DNA of 64,000 bases from Trinickia fusca (GTDB taxonomy: Bacteria; Pseudomonadota; Gammaproteobacteria; Burkholderiales; Burkholderiaceae), in assembly GCF_003628145.1 (NCBI RefSeq), contig NZ_RBZV01000002.1, positions 186,001-250,000 of the forward strand, written 5' to 3'. The stretch's first letter is position 1; each line of letters opens with the position of its first letter. Of this stretch, positions 53,439 through 61,452 are shown one piece after another. The notes under the pieces were generated by a model. That model was not told the origin of the DNA. It saw only the letters and a list, made by a program, of their open reading frames with translations, and did no database searches. Position numbers and translations under genes: made by a program.

Positions 53439-54482
53439 TCAATGCACCACGTCGTCGTCGCCCTGCGCCCAGCGCAGCAGCTTGGCCACGCGCACGTACA
53501 GCGTGCGATCGATGTGCTGATACTCGCGCGCACTCTCGTAAAGCGCGTCGGCCAGGCCCGCGTTCGCCACGCACGGCACCAGATACTCGCCGCCCCACTC
53601 GACGATGCGCCGCCCCATTTCGCCTTCGCCGCGCGCAGCCACCCATGGCAGCGCCTCCTTACCCGCGTAGCACAGCGCGACCGCGACCCGCTGCGAATAG
53701 ACGATGGCCGAGGCCATCTTCACACGGTCCTGCAGCGCGTTGAAGACCTGCTCGTGCGCCAAGCGCCGGCGGCGCGCATTGATGTGCGGATCGCCCTCCG
53801 TCTCGCGATGCTCGCGCCGCACTTCATCGGTCGACATCCGGAGCTTCTTCATGTGCTCGTAGTGCTGATACGCGTAATCGACGGCCGCGAATGCGACGAA
53901 CACGAGCGCGGCCCAACCCACGAGCGTCAGCAGCAGCCGTCCCGTGATGGCGAGGATCGCGTCGGGGCGCAAGTAGCCGGCCTGCAGCGGTGCGCTCAGC
54001 GAGCCGCGCAGCAGCACCCATAGCGTGAGCGCGAGAATCAGCGTCTTCACGCCGGTTTTCACGAGATTCGTCAGGCTGCGCAGGGAAAACATGCGCGTCA
54101 GGCCCCCGGCCGGATTGAGCCGCTCGAACTTCGGCGCGATACGCTCGAACGCCACGAGGCCGCCGACCTGCGCAAGCGAGCCCGCGAGTCCCGCGACACC
54201 CGCCAGCACGACGATGCCCGCACCAAACAAGAACGTGTCGTGCATGGCAAGCGCGAGAATGGTCGAGAGCTTGGCTGCCGGATCGCGCGCGCTCACCACC
54301 GCGAACATCGCATCGAACAAGCCTCGCAGCATGTCCACCGCATGCGAGGCCTGCGAAGCGACCGCGGCCAGCACGACGATGAAGACGAGCGCGGCACCGA
54401 CCTCCGCGCTTTGCACGACGTCGCCTTTCTTACGCGCATCGCGCAGGCGTTTCTCGGTAGGCTTCTGATCTTTCTCGCTCAT
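53439..54482 (-). CDS. sctU: Type III secretion export switch protein SctU, atypical
   Basis: A 347-residue SctU with an N-terminal four-helix membrane part (SEKDQKPTEKRLRDARKKGDVVQSAEV opens it) and a cytosolic C-terminal domain (GDPHINARRRRLAHEQVF...). In other SctU/FlhB proteins this domain contains NPTH, which self-cleaves to switch substrates. Here the same spot reads YSQR (residues 262-265, DNA 53688-53699), between VKMASAIV and VAVALCY. I re-read the codons and the frame is sound, so the change is real in this sequence. Downstream landmarks are otherwise kept. Start at 54482 is 34 bases after sctT. Confidence 0.9.
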   Translation of the reverse strand: MSEKDQKPTEKRLRDARKKGDVVQSAEVGAALVFIVVLAAVASQASHAVDMLRGLFDAMFAVVSARDPAAKLSTILALAMHDTFLFGAGIVVLAGVAGLAGSLAQVGGLVAFERIAPKFERLNPAGGLTRMFSLRSLTNLVKTGVKTLILALTLWVLLRGSLSAPLQAGYLRPDAILAITGRLLLTLVGWAALVFVAFAAVDYAYQHYEHMKKLRMSTDEVRREHRETEGDPHINARRRRLAHEQVFNALQDRVKMASAIVYSQRVAVALCYAGKEALPWVAARGEGEMGRRIVEWGGEYLVPCVANAGLADALYESAREYQHIDRTLYVRVAKLLRWAQGDDDVVH

Positions 54483-54516
54483 CGGCGGTATCGGAGCAAT
54501 AGATGCGCGGGCGTGC

Positions 54517-55302
54517 TCAAAGCATCGACTTCAACAGATCGAGCAGGCCGTTGTCGGGGCCCAGGTAGGCATGCAGCGACGTGTACACGAACGGCAGGAA
54601 CAGCGCCATCATCAGCACGGCCACGGCGCTCTTGACGGGCTGCGACATCATGAACACGTTCAGTTGCGGCATGGCCCGGCCGATGAGCCCCATCCCCAGC
54701 TCGACGAGCACGAGCACCATGACGACCGGTGCCGCTAGCTTGACGGTCCAGCTCATGATGCCCATCGCAGTGCGTGCGACGAACGGCAGCAATGCCGCGC
54801 TGAAGTGCGGCGCCAGCGACGCGACGGGCCACAGCTTGTACGACTCGAACAGCGCCGACAGCAGCAGATTGAGGCCGCCGGTCGTCACGAACAGCGTAAT
54901 CGCGAGCAGATTCAGAAAGCCCGCGCTGGGGCCGCCCTCGTGCTGACCGATCGGATCGAAGAACTGCGCGTTACCCGAGCCCGTCTGAAAGTCGATCAGC
55001 GAGCCCGCCATCGCGATGGCCCACATCACGGCGCCGAACGCATAGGCGAGCAGGATGCCGATCAACGCTTCCTTGGCGACCAGCACGATCCACATGAACG
55101 GTTCGATCCCCGCGAGCGATGTCAGGTCGAGCGACGGTGCGATGAACAGCGTCATGATCGCCATGAAGCCGTTGCGCACGAGTCCCGTCACGACCGACGA
55201 GCTGAATGCCGGAACGATCATCATGATCGGCATCAGACGCGGCAGCACGATGATGGTCGGCCGCACGGTCTGGTAAATGGCATCGAACGACTCGGGCGTC
55301 AT
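54517..55302 (-). CDS. sctT: Type III secretion inner membrane protein SctT
   Basis: A 261-residue protein with six to seven helices, of the SctT/FliR family, part of the export gate with SctR and SctS. Family marks are LPRLMPIMMIVPAFSS near the start, EALIGILLAYAFGAVMWAI, GQHEGGPSAGFL and LVELGMGLIGRAMPQLNVF. Its start overlaps the sctO stop (ATGA). Confidence 0.93.
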   Translation of the reverse strand: MTPESFDAIYQTVRPTIIVLPRLMPIMMIVPAFSSSVVTGLVRNGFMAIMTLFIAPSLDLTSLAGIEPFMWIVLVAKEALIGILLAYAFGAVMWAIAMAGSLIDFQTGSGNAQFFDPIGQHEGGPSAGFLNLLAITLFVTTGGLNLLLSALFESYKLWPVASLAPHFSAALLPFVARTAMGIMSWTVKLAAPVVMVLVLVELGMGLIGRAMPQLNVFMMSQPVKSAVAVLMMALFLPFVYTSLHAYLGPDNGLLDLLKSML

Positions 55303-55802
55303 GACGATGCCCGCTCGCTGCTGCGCGCGCTCTGCAATGCCACGCGCAGCGCCGCTTCCTCGGCCCGGGCCTCTTCGAGCACCTCGGCGCGCCGGGCAGC
55401 CTCACGTGTCAGCCGCTCGCCCGTGCGCACGGCCTGCTCGCGTTTCGCATCGGCGCGGCGCAGTGCCTCGCGCAGCAGCGTGAGCTGCGCCTCTTCTTCA
55501 TCGACTCGTACCGCAGCCGGCGCGATCCGCTCGATCGCCGCTTCGATCTCGCGATCGAACAACTGCAAATCGATGCCGACGCTCGCGAGCTCGCGCGCCG
55601 AACGCGGCGCCTCGCGCATCCGCGTGGAGAACGACTGCGCATGCGCCAGCTTGGCCGCCTTCAGTGCCAGCACTTCACTTTGCACCGCCAGCAATGCGTC
55701 CCGCGCCGCGGCCGTCGCCGCTTCCTGACGGCGCACCTGCGCGAGCGCCACGTCGCGACGCATCTCCCGCACGCGCTCAAGCGTTGCGATCAGTTTGTCC
55801 AT
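55299..55802 (-). CDS. sctO: Type III secretion stalk protein SctO
   Basis: A 167-residue, highly charged coiled-coil protein, mostly Arg/Glu/Ala heptads (e.g. RVREMRRDVALAQVRRQEAAT), as in YscO/FliJ, the ATPase central stalk. Assigned mainly by position directly after the ATPase and by coiled-coil character. Start at 55802 was chosen because AGGA lies just upstream; ATG 55808 is two codons before. Confidence 0.82.
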   Translation of the reverse strand: MDKLIATLERVREMRRDVALAQVRRQEAATAAARDALLAVQSEVLALKAAKLAHAQSFSTRMREAPRSARELASVGIDLQLFDREIEAAIERIAPAAVRVDEEEAQLTLLREALRRADAKREQAVRTGERLTREAARRAEVLEEARAEEAALRVALQSARSSERASS

Positions 55803-57183
55803 AGGCATTCCTCAACGCGGCCAGGCGCGCCACGGTGTCGTCATAGGCATCGAGCGAGCGCGACGGCTGGCACGCGAACGCGCGCAGCTCGGCGCGAGCC
55901 GCCAGCGCCGCATCGGCCAGCGCGTCGCTGCCCGCACGGTATTCGCCGATCTGCACCAGCAGTTCGATCTCCTGATATTTGGCGAGCATCTCGCGCACCC
56001 ATGCCGCGTTGCGTTGATGCATCTCCCCGGTCACGTGCGACATCACGCGCGAGGCGCTGGCGAGCACGTCGATGGCCGGATGATGGCCCGCCATTGCGAG
56101 CTTGCGCGACAGCACGATATGGCCGTCGAGGATCGAGCGCACCTCCTCGGCGATGGGATCGCTGTCATCCTCGCCTTCGACGAGCACGGTGTAGAACGCC
56201 GTGATCGAGCCGCGCTCGCCCTGCCCGGCGCGCTCGAGCAACTGCGGCAGCACCGAGAAGGTCGAGGGCGGGAAACTGCGGCGCGTCGGCGGCTCGCCCG
56301 ATGCCAGGCCCACCTCGCGTTGCGCGCGCGCAAAGCGCGTCAGCGAATCGACCAGCAGCAGCACACGCAGGCCCTTGTCACGGAAGTACTCAGCCACCGC
56401 CGTCGCGACGTAGGCCGACTTCACGCGCTCCATGGCGGGCCGGTCCGACGTCGAGACGACGAGCACCGTGCGCGCGAGCGCCTCCGGCGACAGGTTGTGC
56501 TCGATGAACTCGCGCACTTCGCGCCCGCGCTCGCCGATCAGCCCGACGACGGCCACGTCGCACGCCGCGCCACGCGCGATCATGCCGAGCAGCGTGCTCT
56601 TGCCGACGCCTGCCGGCGCGAAGATGCCCACGCGCTGTCCGATGCCCGTCGTCAGCATCCCGTCGATGGCCCGCACACCGGTCGGCAGCGGCGCATCGAT
56701 CAGCGTGCGCTCGAGCGCGCCGACGGGTTCCGCGAACGCGCTCACGCGCTCGCCGCCCGTGATCGGGCCGCGGCCATCGAGTGGTTCGCCCAGGCCGTTG
56801 AGCACTCGCCCAAGCAACGCGTCGCCGACTTCGAACGTATGGGCACGGCCCGTCGGAATCACCTCGGTGGCGCTCGACAGGCCCGCGAGACTGCCAAGCG
56901 GCGTCAGCACCGCCGTCTGCCGCGAAAAGCCGACGACCTCCGCGAACATCGGCGCAAGCCCCGGCGTATGCAACTCGCAGACTTCCCCAAGCCGCGCATG
57001 AATGCCCGACGCATGCACGAGCAGGCCCGCCGTCTGCGTGACACGGCCGCGCATGCGCAGCGGATTGACGCCATCGAGCGCCGCCTGGAAGCCACCCGAT
57101 TGGGTATCGGCACGCAGCTGCTCGAACAGCGCATCGCGCCAGCTCGCGTCCGTCACCGCGGGCGCATTCGTCGACGAAGTCAT
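55777..57183 (-). CDS. sctN: Type III secretion ATPase SctN
   Basis: A 468-residue ATPase related to F1-beta and FliI. Walker A APAGVGKSTLLGM near residue 175, Walker B LLLVDSLTRFARAQREVGL, and the family GLASGEPPTRRSFPPSTF. It unfolds effectors and chaperones at the secretion gate. The start overlaps the sctL stop (ATGA), and the end overlaps sctO. Confidence 0.96.
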   Translation of the reverse strand: MTSSTNAPAVTDASWRDALFEQLRADTQSGGFQAALDGVNPLRMRGRVTQTAGLLVHASGIHARLGEVCELHTPGLAPMFAEVVGFSRQTAVLTPLGSLAGLSSATEVIPTGRAHTFEVGDALLGRVLNGLGEPLDGRGPITGGERVSAFAEPVGALERTLIDAPLPTGVRAIDGMLTTGIGQRVGIFAPAGVGKSTLLGMIARGAACDVAVVGLIGERGREVREFIEHNLSPEALARTVLVVSTSDRPAMERVKSAYVATAVAEYFRDKGLRVLLLVDSLTRFARAQREVGLASGEPPTRRSFPPSTFSVLPQLLERAGQGERGSITAFYTVLVEGEDDSDPIAEEVRSILDGHIVLSRKLAMAGHHPAIDVLASASRVMSHVTGEMHQRNAAWVREMLAKYQEIELLVQIGEYRAGSDALADAALAARAELRAFACQPSRSLDAYDDTVARLAALRNAYGQTDRNA

Positions 57184-57827
57184 GGCGTCCTCCGTGCCTC
57201 GATGGCCGCGCGAACCGCATCGATCTGTGTCGAGAGCCGTGCATCGATGCTGCCTGCCGGCGTCTCGACGATGCAATCGTCCTGCGCCAGCGACGGATCG
57301 GGCACGACACGCACGGCCTGCCTGCGCGATTGCGCATCGGCCTCATGGACCTCCTCGGCATGCGCGTCGCGATGTTGGGCCAGCGCGTTCTTCATGGCGT
57401 CGATCGAGGCCGGCGCCACACGCACGATCAGGAACGCTTCGTCGCGCACGAGCGCGTCGATGCGTTGCAAGGCAAGCTCGAAGATGCGCTCGCGCTCGAA
57501 CTCGCCCACCAACCCGTGCAGCGCACGCACGACCATGTCGGCCATCGTCGAGCGCACAAAGGCCAATGCCTGAGCGGTATCGAGCGTCGCCGCGAAGGCG
57601 CGCTTGGCCCCCTCGCTCTCGCCACGCGCGAAACCCTCGTCGTAGCCTTGCCGCATCATTTCTTCCTTGCGGCGCTCGGCTTCACGCGCGATGCGCTCGG
57701 CTTCCTGCTGTGCCGTGGTGACGATCGAATTCGCGTCGAGCAGCGCGCTGTATTCGTTCTCCTTCAGCACCCTGCGCTCAGACAGGATCTGCAGGTTCTC
57801 GCTGGTGATCAGAAAAGCCAGTCCCAT
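57180..57827 (-). CDS. sctL: Type III secretion ATPase regulator SctL
   Basis: A 215-residue SctL/FliH-type protein. A coiled-coil segment (residues ~40-75, AQQEAERIAREAERRKEEMM, then GYDEGFARGESEGAKRAF) is followed by the C-terminal V-type ATPase E-like domain (RIFELALQRIDALVRDEAFLIVRVAP; SRRQAVRVVPDPSLAQDDCIVET). It tethers the ATPase to the sorting platform. Overlaps sctK by 19 bases. Confidence 0.92.
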   Translation of the reverse strand: MGLAFLITSENLQILSERRVLKENEYSALLDANSIVTTAQQEAERIAREAERRKEEMMRQGYDEGFARGESEGAKRAFAATLDTAQALAFVRSTMADMVVRALHGLVGEFERERIFELALQRIDALVRDEAFLIVRVAPASIDAMKNALAQHRDAHAEEVHEADAQSRRQAVRVVPDPSLAQDDCIVETPAGSIDARLSTQIDAVRAAIEARRTP

Positions 57828-58522
57828 CCGCTCAACCTCTCGGGAATCAGGCACAGAAACAGCAGCTCGGCGAGCTCGCTGCGCTGCGCGTCGTTGAGCC
57901 GGTACGCCGGCTGCACGTCGGCGATGCGCGGCAGCTTCAGGCGCGTGCGTGCAAACACGCTCGCACCAGCCGGCGCGATGAAGTCGAGCAGCAAGCGCGC
58001 GCCGCGCGCGCCGATCTTCTGCACGACGAGTTTCGGGTAGCGCCGCATCGTCTCGAGCGTTTCGCTGACCGCATCGAACGGCGGCGTGCGCGTGTGCACG
58101 AACTGCAGCGTGTCGACGCCGAACGCGAGCGTGAGCGACTTGTCGACCCCGCGCGTCACGTCGCTGCCCGCCAGCCAGGCCTTGTGCAAACACAGCCCGC
58201 ACAGCTGGGCCAGTTCGGCCAGCGCCTCGCGTGGCAGCAACGCCAGGCGCTTGTCACGCGACGAAAAATCGTAATCGGCCGGCAGCGCCCCCGAGCCTTC
58301 GGCGGAGAGCCCCACGACATTCGCGAGCGCCTTGGCGAGCACGATCTGGCCACGCTCGCCGAAGCGCGACATGTCGTTCCACGGTGCGGGCCAGAGGCCG
58401 GCCGGCCAGCTCGGATCGACGTAGCGATCGGGCCGCAGATTGAACTCGGCCACGAGCTGCGCGAACCGGCGCGCGTAGGGACCGCTCTGCCAGAGCGGCT
58501 CGAACGCGATGTCATCCTGCAT
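57809..58522 (-). CDS. sctK: Type III secretion sorting platform protein SctK
   Basis: A 237-residue protein in the YscK position with the sorting-platform SctK style: FEPLWQSGPYARRFAQLVAEFNLRP opening and LLPREALAELAQLCGLCLHKAWL in the middle, ending with LNDAQRSELAELLFLCLIPE. SctK links the cytosolic ATPase to SctD/SctQ. Assignment rests on position and general pattern because the family diverges fast. Overlaps sctJ by 11 bases. Confidence 0.8.
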   Translation of the reverse strand: MQDDIAFEPLWQSGPYARRFAQLVAEFNLRPDRYVDPSWPAGLWPAPWNDMSRFGERGQIVLAKALANVVGLSAEGSGALPADYDFSSRDKRLALLPREALAELAQLCGLCLHKAWLAGSDVTRGVDKSLTLAFGVDTLQFVHTRTPPFDAVSETLETMRRYPKLVVQKIGARGARLLLDFIAPAGASVFARTRLKLPRIADVQPAYRLNDAQRSELAELLFLCLIPERLSGWDWLF

Positions 58523-59267
58523 GGCCCTGCCCTTGCGCGGCGTTCGATGCCTGGCTCGCCAACCTGAACTGCCCGCGACGCAGCACGAATACGGCGGCAG
58601 CAGCGAGCGTCGCGAGCCCGACGGCCAGCGCGAACCACGACAGCGCCCGCGCCAGCAAGCCGTTCTGCCCATCGCCGGCAGCGCCTTCCTTCGGCGGCGC
58701 ACTTTGCAGAAACAGCGAGACGTTGTCGTAGGACAAACCTTCGATACTGTGCGCGACAAGGTCCTTGACCATCGGCGCCATCATCTTCAGATCGACGCCG
58801 GGACGGTACTTGATATAGACCGATGCCGACGACGGCTTGATCTTGTCGGACAGCGGATCGTTCTCGGGAATCACGACGTGCACGTGCGCGACGATCACGC
58901 CGTTCACGTCGAGCAGCGTCCGTTCGAGCTCCTGCTCCGCGCCGAAGATGTAGCGCACGCGCTCTTCGGCCGGCGTCGCCACCAATCCTTGCTTGCGAAA
59001 CAGCTCGCCGAGGTTTTCCGACAGCGGGCGTGGCAGCCCTACCGCTTTCAGCGCATTGAGCGCTTGCGGCACGGTGGCGCCATCGACGGTCAATTGCCAG
59101 CCGTGATCGGGCACCTCGGATTTGGATGCCTCGATCCCTGCGCTCGCGAGCGCGGCGATCATCTCGTTGGCCGAGGCCTCCGTGAGGTCCATGTACAGTT
59201 CCTGCTGACAGCCCGCCAGCAACAAGGCGCAAGCGAGCATGCCGCATGCGCGCAGCAGCATTTTCAT
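58512..59267 (-). CDS. sctJ: Type III secretion inner ring lipoprotein SctJ
   Basis: A 251-residue lipoprotein with lipobox LLLAGC (Cys20), the periplasmic YscJ/FliF ring-building domain (LYMDLTEASANEMIAALASAGI; VTP-like VPQALNALKAVGLPRP; GAEQELERTLLDVNGVIVAHVHVVIPE) and a C-terminal membrane helix (ALSWFALAVGLATLAAAAVFVL). It forms the inner-membrane ring with SctD. Confidence 0.96.
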   Translation of the reverse strand: MKMLLRACGMLACALLLAGCQQELYMDLTEASANEMIAALASAGIEASKSEVPDHGWQLTVDGATVPQALNALKAVGLPRPLSENLGELFRKQGLVATPAEERVRYIFGAEQELERTLLDVNGVIVAHVHVVIPENDPLSDKIKPSSASVYIKYRPGVDLKMMAPMVKDLVAHSIEGLSYDNVSLFLQSAPPKEGAAGDGQNGLLARALSWFALAVGLATLAAAAVFVLRRGQFRLASQASNAAQGQGHAG

Positions 59268-59326
59268 CGGTCGTTTCTCGTAGGCGCGAGCGCGTGCCGT
59301 CAGGCGCGTGCCGCGCGTGTTGCCGG

Positions 59327-59785
59327 TTACTCGGTGTTGTTCTTCAGCAGCGAGCGGCTCAGGCCGTTCGACGCATCGGCCATGCTCATGCTGAACTGGT
59401 ACTGCGCAAGCGTGAGCGAAGTCGAATAGCTGAAGTCGGCGAGCCGCACCATCGACATCATCGGATCGCTGGGATCGATGAGCGACGACGCGTGACTCGC
59501 CTGCGTCATCGCCTGCTCGTAGCGAGCGTCGAGCGTCGCCGTGTCGGCGCGCATATGCGCGATTGCCGTCTCGAGCGCATGCGGCTCGTGCGCGCGGTGC
59601 ATCTGCACGGTGCCGGTCTGCGGCGCATCGGCACCGGCGACGTGGCCCGCGAATTCGTGCGCCGAGGCCGGGTCCGCCGCCTTGTCGGGCGCGGCAGGCA
59701 TCGCGTCGGCCGCAGCCGCGGCCGGCGACTTGGCGCCCTGCACGCTTTGCACCGCGTCGATGGCGGGGATGATTGGAGCGGTCAT
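59327..59785 (-). CDS. sctI: Type III secretion inner rod protein SctI
   Basis: A 152-residue protein. The first ~60 residues are Ala/Pro-rich; the C-terminal ~80 residues (ETAIAHMRADTATLDARYEQ, then MMSMVRLADFSYSTSLTLAQYQFSMSMADASNGLSRSLLKN) have the helix and small-residue pattern of YscI/HrpB-type inner rod proteins. It sits directly upstream of sctJ. The N-terminal extension is longer than in YscI. Confidence 0.85.
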   Translation of the reverse strand: MTAPIIPAIDAVQSVQGAKSPAAAAADAMPAAPDKAADPASAHEFAGHVAGADAPQTGTVQMHRAHEPHALETAIAHMRADTATLDARYEQAMTQASHASSLIDPSDPMMSMVRLADFSYSTSLTLAQYQFSMSMADASNGLSRSLLKNNTE

Positions 59786-59901
59786 GTCAGTTCTCTGTGG
59801 TATCTACCGTTAGCGAGAAACGCTGCCCAAACGAAACGGTGCCGGGCGCCGACGAGCGGCGCCCGGTGAGGCGCGCGCAAAGCGCACCTCGTCGAGCACG
59901 A

Positions 59902-60114
59902 TCAGCTCGCTTTTGCGCCTTGTGCGGCGGCTTGACCTGCTGCACCCGCCGTTTGACGCAGACCTTCGCCCGTCCCGACCATGACGCTGTTCTGTGCGCT
60001 GACGCAGCTCACTTCCAGCGACTTGGTCGTCATGCGCTCCTGGGCTTCTTCAACCTGGTTCATCTGGTCGATCGAGGTGTTGGTCGAACCGGGGATGCTG
60101 ACTCCTGAACTCAT
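59902..60114 (-). CDS. Candidate needle/pilin subunit in the SctF position
   Basis: A 70-residue protein between sctD and sctI, where the needle gene usually lies. The start at 60114 follows AAGGAG at ideal spacing. It is Ser/Ala/Gln-rich, with MNQVEEAQERMTTKSLEVSC, then VSAQNSVMVGTGEGLRQTAG and an Ala/Gly tail. It lacks the YscF signature (the N-terminal segment of YscF and its P-x-x-P-like turn), and is closer in style to the short HrpA/NopA-type pilins. It has one cysteine (Cys37-38). Assignment rests on position, size and composition. Confidence 0.6.
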   Translation of the reverse strand: MSSGVSIPGSTNTSIDQMNQVEEAQERMTTKSLEVSCVSAQNSVMVGTGEGLRQTAGAAGQAAAQGAKAS

Positions 60115-60281
60115 TGCTACTCTCCTTTGCATTGCTCCGTTGGTCGTAGAGACGCCCTGCGGCAAGCCGGACGTCCTTCTCAAGCGCGTCTTACGCGCTT
60201 CACTGCTCGTGCGCGGCGCATGTCGCACCACACTCGAACCTTGTACCGGCAGACTCCCGAATGCGGGCACCCTGCCGATCG

Positions 60282-61448
60282 CTAACCTGGCGGCGCATTG
60301 GTAAAGCCACGCACCGCGCCTGCACTGACATCCATGAAGAACCGGTCGACGCCACGCGCGAAGATCACGCGGTCGGTGTCGATGTGACGCACCTCGAGCC
60401 CGCCCGGCAACCGCGAGCCTTCGAAATAGCGCGCCCCGTCGCCGGTTTCGATGAAGCGCGTGCCGACGCCGTCGTCGTAGACACCCACGATGTCGGGCAC
60501 TTCACCGACGGTTGGCGGCGGCGTGGACGCTTTCGGCGTCTGCGCGCTCGCGTAGACGACGTGGTCGACGACTTGCAGCGCCGGCCGCGCATCCTTCGCG
60601 TAGTTCGCCACGCGCTGCTGCAACGTCCGGCTGGCGGAGCCGTTGACGAACACCACGCCGTGCCCGCCGTAAGTGACCGAAAGTGGCGTGTCGCTGAAGT
60701 AGAGCCGTGCCGAACCGAGCAATTCGTCGATCACGTACACGTCGCCGATCGACGTCTGCGGAAACGACTGCACGATGCGTTGCAGTCGATCGCGATCGGA
60801 CAGCGTGCCCACATAACCCGAGACCACGAACCCGCTTGCGACGGTCTTCACCGTCGTCTCCGGGTAGTCGTGCAGCGCGCTGGCAACCTGATTGAGCCGC
60901 TCAGTCGCGCTTGCATGAATCCAGAACGGATCGGTCGCGCCGATCGCCAGATACGCCCCACCCGCGAGCGCGAGCACGCCCCACAGCACGCCGAGGCCGA
61001 TGAGGAAACGGCGGCTCGCCACCCAGGCGGTCCACGGCGCCGCCATCGCCTTGGCGAGCCGCGTCCGCTTGGGCGCATCGACGCTCGAAGCCTGCGCTCG
61101 CGGCTCGGCGGCCGGTACGATGCCCAAGCGCAGCGCACCGATCTCGACGATGTCGCCATGCCGCAGCGCACGCCGCGTCGTATCGAGCGGCACACCGTTC
61201 AACGCGGCCTCGCCGCCGCCAAGGTTCTGCACCGTCACGGCGATCTGCCCGACCGACAGACGAAACTGGCGCGGCGCGATCTCGCGATCGGGCACGATCA
61301 CATCGCACTGCCCGGCCGAGCCGACCCAGTTGTCGCCGAGCTTGAGCGCGAGCGTGCGGCCCGCCAGCGGCCCGCTCAGAAACGACAAGCTCCACGGCGC
61401 TTTCGCAGCCGTATGGGAAACCGGGGCGGACGTGGCGTCGTCGCTCAT
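60282..61448 (-). CDS. sctD: Type III secretion inner ring protein SctD with FHA domain
   Basis: A 388-residue SctD. The N-terminal cytosolic FHA-like domain (residues ~20-115: LALKLGDNWVGSAGQCDVIVPD, RQFRLSVGQIAVTVQNLGGGEAALNG) precedes a membrane helix near residue 145-165 (RFLIGLGVLWGVLALAGGAYLAIG). Periplasmic ring-building domains follow, including VKTVASGFVVSGYVGTLSDRDRLQRIVQSF. It forms the inner membrane ring with SctJ. Start at 61448 (MSDDATS) was chosen just after the sctC stop. Confidence 0.9.
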   Translation of the reverse strand: MSDDATSAPVSHTAAKAPWSLSFLSGPLAGRTLALKLGDNWVGSAGQCDVIVPDREIAPRQFRLSVGQIAVTVQNLGGGEAALNGVPLDTTRRALRHGDIVEIGALRLGIVPAAEPRAQASSVDAPKRTRLAKAMAAPWTAWVASRRFLIGLGVLWGVLALAGGAYLAIGATDPFWIHASATERLNQVASALHDYPETTVKTVASGFVVSGYVGTLSDRDRLQRIVQSFPQTSIGDVYVIDELLGSARLYFSDTPLSVTYGGHGVVFVNGSASRTLQQRVANYAKDARPALQVVDHVVYASAQTPKASTPPPTVGEVPDIVGVYDDGVGTRFIETGDGARYFEGSRLPGGLEVRHIDTDRVIFARGVDRFFMDVSAGAVRGFTNAPPG

Positions 61449-61452
61449 CGAT

